Shown: piece after piece, positions 25,220 to 34,517 of the stretch
Layout: every line of letters starts with the position of its first letter
How positions within the stretch are numbered: position 1 is the stretch's first letter
Assembly (NCBI RefSeq): GCF_964340395.1
Contig: NC_135549.1
Coordinates: 35,738,332-35,802,331, forward strand
From: Glandiceps talaboti
Taxonomy: Eukaryota; Hemichordata; Enteropneusta; Spengelidae
Length of the DNA stretch: 64,000 nt
Direction: 5' to 3'
Notes under the pieces: generated by a model
Told to the model about the DNA's origin: nothing
What the model saw: the letters and a program-made list of their open reading frames with translations, nothing else
Database searches by the model: none
Translations under genes and position numbers: made by a program

Positions 25220-25372
25220 ATGTGCGATGCCATGGCGCGGCTAAAGCTAACTGGAAAGAAACATGCTCAGATTCGGGAAAACGAGGGGAAAATTAATATT
25301 CGAGGGGAGAAACATCGTTGGAAGGAAATAGTCGAGATTGCAAGGACTCTAGCAAAATCCCCTGATCGGCAG
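25220..25372 (+). CDS. putative first coding exon, basic helical protein
   Basis: ATG 25220 opens 51 codons ending ARTLAKSPDRQ directly before GTAAGT, a strong donor in phase 0. The peptide is rich in Lys, Arg and Glu (KLTGKKHAQIRENEGKINIR). It may be the 5' exon of the DUF6589-like gene on the same strand 1.3 kb downstream, but no exon joins them visibly. An internal Met (MARLKL, codon 5) is an alternative start. Confidence 0.4.
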
Positions 25373-25559
25373 GTAAGTTTTCACAGAGTTAGAATGATCA
25401 CAACTATATGTTGTTGTTTTGACTGAAAATTTGCTGTAGCGTTAGTTTCGATTTTTGAGTTTTTTAATCATTTTTCATACAAGAACTAAGAAATATGGAA
25501 AAGTATCTTTAAGCCATTCAAAACAGTCAAAATAGCGATGTATCACGAAATGTTGAAAC

Positions 25560-25890
25560 GGGTAACCGTACCTACAGACTACCCTTACCGAAATGAGACA
25601 GCTGTTTTTGAGCTGCAGCAGCTCTCAAAAAGACTTCTGACAGTTAGCTGCCGGAAGGCTGATTTTTGTGCATACTTAATTAGATTTGAGCTGCAGAGAA
25701 CAACTCTCAACAGCTCAGGTAAATACCTGACAGACATTCAACTGCTTTATAACAGACTTATGTAAGACTATCTACAGACATCTGAAAGACCACTAACAGA
25801 CCTGACAGACTAACAACAGCCTTCTGACAGCATTGTGACAGACTGCTGAAAGACTATAAGCAGACTTCTGACAGGTGTCATTGGCACACT
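25560..25890. repeat. degenerate CTGACAGAC-type tandem repeat
   Basis: Repeated variants of CTGACAGACTA / CTGAAAGACTA recur every 10-25 bases, with GAGCTGCAG palindromes at 25610 and 25690. Probably an old decayed simple repeat; no coding role is seen. Confidence 0.45.
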
Positions 25891-26263
25891 GCAAAAGGGG
25901 AATTCCTTACCAAAATTCCACTAGTTTAAAAAGTGTTCTATACTAGTTCAAAACAAGTCTGATCAGTTTTGAGTGTTTCATTCGTGTTTTAAACATGTCA
26001 GATGTCCTTAGTCAACTCATTTGAAACTAGTTTTAAACATGTTTTAAACCATATTAATTTTGACACTTAAAACATGCTTATACACGTTGGGGAAATATAT
26101 TTGATATACTAATGTATATCAGGACTGACCATATTTGATTTGAATGCTTGTTCCCTATAGAAATGCGAACTGTCCTGTGTCTTTTTACTATTTGCTCCTC
26201 TTGGGCAATTATATTGCTCTGTTTTGTTTTTATACACTAACAGATTAAAAAAGTTACTAGTAC

Positions 26264-26467
26264 CTTTGAAAGTAGGCCTGTTCCTTCATCCTTTTTAAAG
26301 TTGCCATACAACTTTGCTAGGCGTTTGGCTTGCTTCTCTTCAGCAATTTCTCTATCTTTGTCAGTCTTTGCTTTATTGCTTTGCTGTGCTGCATGTGTTC
26401 CATTTTTTGTCCTGCTGGAGTTTGCTTTCTTTGTCCACTTTCTGTTTTTTGTACTTTTATGTTGACA
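26264..26467 (-). CDS. internal exon encoding a Lys-rich linker
   Basis: TTATTCAG precedes 204 bases encoding a highly charged segment (STKNRKWTKKANSS..., KTDKDREIAEEKQAKRLAKL, YGNFKKDEGTGLLSK), followed by the donor GTACTAGT. Both splice sites and the frame are intact. It may form a coiled or nuclear-localising linker. It could belong to the same minus-strand gene as 23953-24220. Family unknown. Confidence 0.4.
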
Positions 26468-26534
26468 CTGAATAAACAATAAACAATCTTTGATTAAAAT
26501 GAAAGTTCATACCCTTATTAAATAAATACATACG

Positions 26535-26612
26535 TACGTATACACACACACACACACACATACACACATACATACATACATACATACATACATACATACA
26601 TACATACATACG
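26535..26612. repeat. (CA)n and (ACAT)n microsatellite
   Basis: A CA tract is followed by about 12 ACAT units. It abuts the 5' side of the DUF6589-like frame and may have destroyed its splice acceptor. Confidence 0.9.
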
Positions 26613-26630
26613 GACAGACTAGTATAAATA

Positions 26631-27803
26631 ACCGGTGACAACCTTGATCTGAGAGAAAATGTGCGTCAAATGCTTCTTAGCAATAGAAATAGAGATCATC
26701 ACTGGTTTACTTTGATTCTTTATTTTGATCGCATTGATTTCTCAGAGTTAGATAATACCAAGCCTCAAGGAAATTTACATGACGTGCCACCATCTCTCTT
26801 CATTCCAAATCAGGTTGAAAGGAGTAAATTAAGATCTGATTTCATCATTCTCGTGTCCCGTATTATTACAAAACATCTGCAGCAGTTTGAACACTTGTCA
26901 TCCGTAGTCCCCTCCCACATTGTTCATCGATTCTCAGAGGAAATGAAGAAAAAATCTAAAGTCTACAACCTACCCATTCAATTCAAGGATGAAAAGAAAT
27001 ATAGTGACATGATTGATATTCAGTCATTCATTGAAGAATTTGTGGCCACTGTCTCCAATGAGGCTGATCAACAGTGTAGTGAGATACCCTTTGGTGGTGA
27101 TGAATTGACCAGGATAAGAGCACAGAAGGCCAAGTACATCCGTTGTGGAGGTCACACTAATGCTGGTCGATTAGAACATGTGAATCCAATCCTCATTGAA
27201 AACAGGCATACCAAGAGGGCATATCTTGCTGTATTGTGGCAACAGTTGTACAAACAAGAATCGTCAAGAGACAAAGGTACTCTGAAATACTACAGGGAAC
27301 TATTACAACGTAATAACATACCTGCTGATGTAAACAAGAACTTCGATGCAGTAAAACAATTCTTGACACTGGTTGTCAAATGTTTCGTCATTGAGGGTGC
27401 ACTGGAATTCTTTGAAATGGAATCAACCACCAGCAACCCAAAGCGTCACATCCCACCATCTGCATCAACAAGGCTATCTGTAAAGAAAGAATACGTAAAC
27501 ACAGTCATTGGCAAATTCGTTGACGAATTCATAATACCTAACACAGCAACAGAAAGAGTAACTTCTGGTAATGGGTCTACTGAAATTCATCAGAGTACAA
27601 TCAATCAAGACCATGGATACTGTGTTTCTAGTCACAGTACAATCCAAGGACACACATCGGCTCAGAGTTCATCTATACGAGAAGTTATGGAGCACAACTA
27701 TGTACGGCTACAGATGCCACAGTTGTATTCCTGGATCAGACAAAAGATCAATGAAATCAACAAAGAAATAGATGTTCCAGAAATTGAAGATGACTCTGAT
27801 TAA
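26631..27803 (+). pseudogene. DUF6589-like transposase body, 5' truncated
   Basis: The frame is open from ITGDNLDLRENVRQ (26628-26670) to the TAA ending at 27803, about 390 residues. Landmarks are TGDNLD (probable first catalytic Asp), HWFTLILYFDRIDFSEL, PFGGDELTRIRAQKAKYIR (probable second Asp), GHTNAGRLEHVNPILIE, SSRDKGTLKYYRELLQR and LVVKCFVIEGALEFFEM, then a Ser/Thr-rich region and an acidic C terminus (EIDVPEIEDDSD). This order matches what I know of DUF6589, a repetitive family in cnidarians and other invertebrates. It has been regarded as a DDE-like transposase, possibly related to Academ-type elements; that link is from memory. The family's N-terminal zinc region is missing and an in-frame TAA lies just upstream at about 26622, beside the ACAT tract. 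The 3' two thirds show no stop or frameshift. Confidence 0.65.
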
Positions 27804-28440
27804 AACAGTGATGGAGAACATTGGAACATTGTTCCATTCTTAAAACTGAAAAAAAAGAAATGTTATTCTACTTATGGATGATCACTATATGCTGAGATTA
27901 CACTACGGGTGATAGGAACAAAGAGGTGATATCAGGTGATAACCTCATAGTACCAGTATTTTTATATTTCCTTGTAAGTTGAAATGTGGATTTGAGGAAG
28001 ATAAACAATGACCCATTTTAAATTAAAAGATGCTTAGTAAATAATAAAGGTAACTATCTAGAACTACATATTTTCAGAAATGTAATTATATTTTTTTTTA
28101 TGTTATTTTTTATATACTGTTGCTTATTCACATTAGCCCAAAATGAGTGGTTTTTTGGGTGAAAACACAATGTTTCGTTAATTCTATTAAGTTAAACTTT
28201 TCCATATAATGTTAATGGAACTGGCAGCACGACAATGAAAATCACATAATTACCCTCCTGAAAATAGTTTAGATAGTCATCATCCTTATTCATTTGGAAC
28301 AATTTATTTCAGGATACTGGATAGGTAGAATAAGTTACTTTTATCTCCCACCAAGCTGCATCATGAATATTATCTTGATATGAAACAAAAAACACAGCAT
28401 GTTAGATCTGAATGCTGTATACCTGCAACTTCCAGATGTA
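27804..28440. other. no gene seen
   Basis: AT-rich sequence between the two convergent genes, probably including the 3' UTR of the DUF6589-like gene. No recognised feature. Confidence 0.4.
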
Positions 28441-28447
28441 ATCAAAA

Positions 28448-28725
28448 TAATATGTGATTCCAATGAATTAGTTGACATCCTGGGAGATGTAAAAAAAAAA
28501 AAAGCATGTGATTCCAATGAATTAGTTGACATCCTGGGCGATGTAAAAAAAAAATAGCATGTGATTCCAATGAATTAGTTGACATCCTGGGAGATGTAAA
28601 AAAAAAAAAAGCATGTGATTCCAATGAATTAGTTGACATCCTGGGCGATGTAAAAAAAAAATAGCATGTGATTCCAATGAATTAGTTGACATCCTGGGAG
28701 ATGTAAAAAAAAATAGCATGTGATT
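28448..28725. repeat. ~58-bp minisatellite with alternating unit types
   Basis: Five units of TGTGATTCCAATGAATTAG..GACATCCTGGG(A/C)GATGT followed by 9-13 A. The A/C site alternates A, C, A, C, A and the poly-A length alternates with it, so the true unit of duplication is the dimer. Confidence 0.9.
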
Positions 28726-29252
28726 TTAGGACAATAGAGACATATATTATCAGTATCTAAACCAACTTTTTATTTAGTCTAGTATAAGTATGATGTTTAA
28801 CAAATACTGTCTGTATGGATATAGACTGCTATTTATTTCAATTTCTTATTTCATAAAAGTCAAACTGATATTTTTCAACATCAACATATTATTTAGAATA
28901 AATAGATAAAAAAAACATTTTTTTCTGGATATTTAAATTTTCGTTATCTAGTTTCGTTTTGAGTTTACAGTAGTATATCAACAATTTCTGTAAACATTTA
29001 CACATTTTCGGTGAGGTCAGGGGGGGGGGGTTCAATGATCTCTTGTACATGAAAAATGTGTTTTTTGTCACAGATCAGGTTGGAAATATATACATACTTG
29101 GTATAAATTTTAACCACTTGGCTTACGTCATTTGCTATGTACAGAGTTTTCGTTAAAGTTCATGTAAACATGTCTGATATTTATCTACACATATTCATAG
29201 TTCCATGAATAAAAGTTATTTTATAGCGTTATTTCTGATTCAGATAGTGATC
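28726..29252. other. no gene seen
   Basis: AT-rich, with a short G tract at 29020-29030. It may include the 3' UTR of the helicase gene. Nothing else recognised. Confidence 0.4.
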
Positions 29253-30129
29253 TTATTCAGTGTTAAACATAGATAAATCTACTTCCAGATCTCTAACTTG
29301 GTTACATGACAAACATGAACAAGACTTTTCACATACACTACAGCAAAAATGACTTGGTAGCTCTGTTTCAGGTTTATCAAAATCAAAATAATTCAACAAC
29401 AGTTTCCTTAAACAAATATCACTATCGTTTTTACAATATTCTCTCATAGCATCGGACATGCCCTTTTTGTTAACGGCAATGTCAGTATTATTATAGTACA
29501 GTATAGCCTTGGCATTTTTCCCATCTCTTCCTGCTCTTCCAGTTTCTTGACAGTAACTTTCCATTGTCCTTGGTACACCAATATGCATGACTTGATAAAC
29601 ACGAGGGCAGTCAAGGCCCATACCAAGAGCTACAGTGGCAAATACAACTCTCAGTGAAGATTTTGATGAGCTCAAGGAAGATAGAATTTCAGCTTTCATC
29701 ATCTCTGTTTGTGGTGCATGGTACTGATTAAATAGTCGAAACTTTGGAATTTCATCACATCCAGGTGGTTGGTATTGGTCAGAGCCAAGAATGTGAGAAA
29801 ATAAAACATAGCCATAGCCACACCATTCTAGTGGAAGGTAGATAAAAGTCAATGGAAAGTCAAGTTTTTTCTCTTTCAATTCTACTGCTAGTGGCTCTAA
29901 TATTGAATGATAACTATCTTTCCCCCGTGGAGGTCATGAAAAGTTATGTTTGGTCTGTTTGGGTTTTCGCGGATTACAGTTGGTTTATTGAGACACAGTG
30001 TTGAGACAATGGCCTCTTCATACTTTTTTGTTGCTGTTGCCGTTAAAGCCACATGAGGAACATTTGGAAAAAGTGAGGCTAAAACACACAGACGTGAGTA
30101 GTCAGGGCGAAGTCATGACCCCTGAAAGG

Positions 30130-31322
30130 AAAAAAAAAAGGAGATGGTAATTTACAATAACACCGAAGCATATGAAACACCTGAGTACAGATGATATACA
30201 CTTTCACCAGATTGATGGTCAGGGATCACATAGTACATGAGAAATTATTCTACTTAAAATGTTCACATTTACATCTTATGTATAATAGTCTAAAAAAACA
30301 TTTTAAAAAATAGGAGAGCCAGCATCCTTAAAAGGTTTCCCTTCAATGACAAATTCTTAAAAGTTTGAATACCCATTTCATATCCATATAGCCACTTAAA
30401 GTGACTATTTGGATGACAAATCGATTTTTAATCCTTAAGACAGCTCTACTATGTTTTTATACTTTAAAAAACAATGTGCATAAAGATACAAAATGAATAC
30501 TAAATCATTGTTCCTAATTCAAAGCATTGCAAAACATTAAAAAATGTTCAAAACATTTGCCATTGTATGTAGAATAACAAACTTTTTAACACTTTTTAGC
30601 TTTCTGTAATGTATTGAGTTACAAACAAAGCTTTGGTCGACTCTCTTTCACATAGCTTTTTTGTGGATGCTGTTTTATGGATTAAAAATCCAAAATAACT
30701 ATCCATTTCCATTAAATCTACAACTTTCTTTCAAAATAATTTTTTTAAATCATCTATTTATCTCTGTCTACTATCATGGTAAAAATATTACATTTTAACC
30801 TAGAATTTAATGTATTAGTACTTAGGGAAAAAACCCAGCAAATCAAGCTCTTTATCAAATAATTTCATAAGCTTAAACTAAAAGATACTAGAGAACTACA
30901 CAAATTTAATAAAATTGTATGTGTACATATATGTATAAATTATACCATAATGGCTCTCATTAGAAGCACATTGTAAATGTATCCACCTTATCTACTGATT
31001 TTCCAAAATCATTCAGCAAGTAGACAACATTATTAACTCTCCAACACAGTCATTGTGTTTTGACAAAGAAAATATGTTTGAGTGGTTTCCATAGCTATGG
31101 ATTTATTGTTTTCATGCATGAAATAATGCTACTGGTAGTATATAAAAAGAAAAGAAAATACAATGATAAGTTTTCCATATGACACCGTCTATTACATACC
31201 AAATTTACATTAAAACATGAAGGTAAATTTAAAAATGGGACACTAATTTGAGATACATGTATACAATTTCCATCATCTTGTTCTGATGTTTACAGTTATA
31301 AATAACAGTAAGCTTAAGACAT
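30130..31322. other. helicase intron, no further features
   Basis: AT-rich sequence between exon B and the foldback element. No ORF or repeat recognised. Confidence 0.45.
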
Positions 31323-31331
31323 CCCCAAGGA

Positions 31332-32025
31332 TAGCTGCAATAATTGTAGCATCTTGTTGCGGTTTTGTGGGTTTTTTCGTCTGTTTTGGTGACTTTTTAA
31401 TTTTTTGTGTTTAACCCGCACCTAACGCTACAATTCCTACTGCAGGAATTCCAATCAGCTGGTGCGATGCGGATCTGCATCGCACGTATCAATCCCTATT
31501 TTCGCCAAAATATCGACCTACCTACGGAAAATCTGACATTTCCTAACCGCAACACTTCTTAGGAATCCCCCGCAGCACAATCGACGGCCCGATCTGCCCT
31601 TTCCCCCGTCAAAAACGGCCGCCGAACATGCGAGACGAGACAATTTTGAAAACGAAGGTCGTTGATCACGCGATACATTTGCCGAGATCTCGTAGCCGCG
31701 AAAGTTTTCAAAATTGTCTCGTCTCGCATGTTCGGCGGCCGTTTTTGACGGGGGAAAGGGCAGATCGGGCCGTCGATTGTGCTGCGGGGGATTCCTAAGA
31801 AGTGTTGCGGTTAGGAAATGTCAGATTTTCCGTAGGTAGGTCGATATTTTGGCGAAAATAGGGATTGATACGTGCGATGCAGATCCGCATCGCACCAGCT
31901 GATTGGAATTCCTGCAGTAGGAATTGTAGCGTTAGGTGCGGGTTAAACACAAAAACTTAAAAAGTCACCAAAACAGACGAAAAAACCCACAAAACCGCAA
32001 CAAGACGCTACAATTATTGCAGCTA
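31332..32025. mobile_element. 694-bp foldback element with 9-bp target duplication
   Basis: The two arms, each about 320 bases, are near-perfect inverted repeats around a loop of about 50 bases centred at 31678. The left arm starts TAGCTGCAATAATTGTAGC and the right arm ends GCTACAATTATTGCAGCTA. CCCCAAGGA lies directly outside both ends (31323-31331 and 32026-32034). A 9-bp duplication with long terminal inverted repeats is characteristic of Mutator-like elements. Academ-type elements have also been described with 9-10 bp duplications (from memory). No coding region. Its GC content is clearly higher than its surroundings. Confidence 0.85.
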
Positions 32026-32143
32026 CCCCAAGGACTATCAAAAAACATAGTTTTACTCACCAGTCAACACAGCAATGGGCTTCATCGACAGCAACGGCTA
32101 CAACTCTTTCTCTGTGTTTTAACAGTAGGGCACGACCTTTTTT

Positions 32144-32359
32144 ACTCGAAACGATTGCCTCTGGGTGCGCAAATAGTATGTTGGCGTTCCCCTTTTCAAT
32201 GTCAATAAAGTGGTCTCCCATACACAACTGCACCTCGCCATCATCAGTGACATCACTGATGATGGCGAGGTGCAGTTGTGTATGGGAGACCACTTTATTG
32301 ACATTGAAAAGGGGAACGCCAACATACTATTTGCGCACCCAGAGGCAATCGTTTCGAGT
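32144..32359. repeat. perfect 107-bp inverted duplication in the helicase exon
   Basis: 32144-32250 is the exact reverse complement of 32253-32359, with two bases between. The left arm is the genuine exon (LCMGDHFIDIEKGNANILFA HPEAI on minus). The right arm is the same coding sequence inverted, which separates it from RESGLRACSLDARTCD upstream. Confidence 0.95.
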
Positions 32360-32989
32360 GATCACAAGTTCTGGCATCTAAGCTACACGCCCGTAAACCA
32401 CTTTCACGGATCTTATCTATTTGGTCGCGAATCAGAGCATTTAATGGAGAGATGACAAGAACCATACACCTGCATGGGTCACAGTGTCCGAATTTCTTAA
32501 TAGAAATAATGTATGGCAATAACTGAAATATAATCGATTTACCATATCCGGTTGGAAGGACAACAACTACATCATTGCCATCGTAAATATTTTTGATCGC
32601 ATTAATCTGTTGATCTTTTAAAGAAATTGTTGGATCAAATCGTCGGAGAGCCAGTCGTAATGCTTCATTGAACTCCATGATGCTTGATATTAACGCAACT
32701 TTGCGACTTTTATGTGCCACGCAAGTATCAACCAACAATACATCAGAACTGAGTGAAAATTTGATTTGGTCTATCTGTCGTCTGCTGACAGTGCTGTCAA
32801 ATTTGGCGCTAAAAAGTGAAATTAACATGATGATGATGATTAAAGTCAATAAAGATAAACCTAACAGCACATAGAAAGCTTGATATAATACTCATACAGT
32901 AACACACCAAAATACTTACCGATAGTTGTTTCTCCACATTGTATTCTCGTCATCCACTGTTGATCGTGTCAACTCCAAATAAAGGCTGT

Positions 32990-34514
32990 GAAGTTGTATG
33001 TTAGCATTACCAGTTGTTGAGAGGTGGACGCTAATCGCGCTAGGCCTATCTGTGTGTGGAGTTGGCGGCTGCCATCTTGCTTTTAGGACTTCTGACTTTC
33101 AGCGAATCAGCTTGCTTCCCCTGTTTCGAACACCAATCTCGCAACCTGATTCGCTCGTCGAAATGGATTTGGAGAGAGGTCTTGGCGGCGACAGTAGGGA
33201 GCCCTCCACGACGCTCTCAGGAGAGGGAAGAGATACTCGAGATACTCCGTATAAATTATCATAGTCACGTGATACACACTACATACATAACACGTAAGAG
33301 AACTGTAACAAAGGGTTCAAAGGTCAACAAACCCTTGGTTGTGTGCATGTGGTACGGTTGGTTGCAAATATAGTATCAGTCGATCGTCGACGTAAACTAA
33401 AATTTATCAAAAACGTATCATAGAGCTTCGTTAGTCACCACTTATCAAGGTAAGTAACAGGTAAATCAGTACAATCGATAACTTTATCCGTAGCGGGCCC
33501 ATTGGAAGGGACAATATCAGAATCTAAAGTTCCGTCTCATGATATTGACATTAAGCTTATTTTATTGGTGTGACTTCAATCTTAGGCGTTGCTAATTACG
33601 TATTCAGATCCTCGCTGACGTGGAACGTTATTTTAGCTGAAAAAGGACCATTAAGGTGGTTGTGTGGGCTAGGACGTCAGGTGAATTTTTCAATAAAACT
33701 ATGTAAATCCACTCATACATTTTTATTTAGACGCACTGGATTCGGAACTAGCATACAGTCAATAAGCAGTAAACACAGCCACAAACTTTGACCAACTATT
33801 AAAGAGTAATTGACATTTTGCTGGGGAGTCCAAGTTGACTTCCTGCGTAACACACACACACACAGTGAGTGTGCTGTGAGGGTCTGCCGTAAAGATATTT
33901 TAGCATTTCAAATGCCTGACTGTAAAACGTTGTGTCGACATTTTTGTCAATTGTTATAAATTTAAAGAAGAAAAAAACGTTTGATGGATGACATTATTTT
34001 TCATCGTGAGTTTGTGCTTCGGACAGAATCAGGTGACCGCGGAAGTATAGCCCACACTCCGAGTTTAGCATATTTCTGAAATACTAGTATGTCTTCGATG
34101 TATTATGTACACATGATCTCGTCAAATGATTTTCTTACAGTTTTCCTTTCCACGTTTTGTTTTTCAAAATGTCGGTGAAGGCTATTTTCTGATTGATTAA
34201 AATTGTTCTATTTCCAAAACCCATGGTGTCATCTCTGAAAGCAGTCAATCTAAACTAAATGAGTATGTATCACTATTACCACGTCGAGACTAAGGCAAAT
34301 ATAACATGTGCGAGTACGAGTTCACATCTACACAACCACAAGCGATGTAATCCAAAACAAATGCATACGGTACGGTGAATAGTGATCGAGCCAAGTTTGG
34401 TCTCCATAGCGGTAAATATAATCCCAGTGTGTCTCTACGATGTATTGTTAGTCGATGTCATGACTAGACTATTGTCTGATAGTGCCAACAAATATTGAAC
34501 ATTTTATAAACGGC
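32990..34514. other. no gene firmly seen
   Basis: Upstream of the helicase gene. GC-richer DNA at 33000-33260 gives overlapping ORFs on the plus strand (32998-33373) without recognised domains; it may be a promoter or 5' UTR region. The rest is unremarkable non-coding DNA. Confidence 0.4.
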
Positions 34515-34517
34515 TTA

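Larger units (their letters stand above)
29253..32808 (-). pseudogene. RecQ-like DNA helicase (SF2), interrupted
   Basis: Exon A (32808-32061) starts after CTTTTTAG. Its likely Met is at 32678 (MEFNEALRLALRRFDP). It contains DQQINAIKNIY, Walker A LPTGYGKS, VISPLNALIRDQ, LFAHPEAI and the motif II box VDEAHCCVDW before a GTGAGT donor. Exon B (from 30121) resumes GHDF/RPDYSRL, but one base is missing between GHD and RPDY. PHVALTATATKKYEE (motif III) and NRPNI follow. Another frameshift near 29935 precedes the second RecA lobe: VVFATVALGMGLDCP and YCQETGRAGRDGK (motifs V and VI), then a C-terminal Cys cluster CCSVCEKSCSCLSC and a stop at 29253. All SF2 motifs are present, so the ancestor was an active 3'-5' helicase. 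A perfect inverted duplication (32144-32359) and a foldback (31332-32025) also interrupt it. Such RecQ-like genes with this C-terminal Cys tail are repetitive in cnidarians and amphioxus, so it is probably transposon-borne. Confidence 0.85.

Noticed and set aside
24427-28725. Regular repeats that could be taken for CRISPR arrays
   Set aside because: The units are directly tandem with no unique spacers and the DNA is eukaryotic.
32178-32455. Plus-strand frames that look like helicase sequence
   Set aside because: They are the inverted half of the 107-bp duplication, not a separate gene.
32998-33373. Overlapping plus-strand open frames in GC-richer DNA upstream of the helicase
   Set aside because: Two frames are open at once and neither looks like a protein; better explained as a promoter or 5' UTR region.
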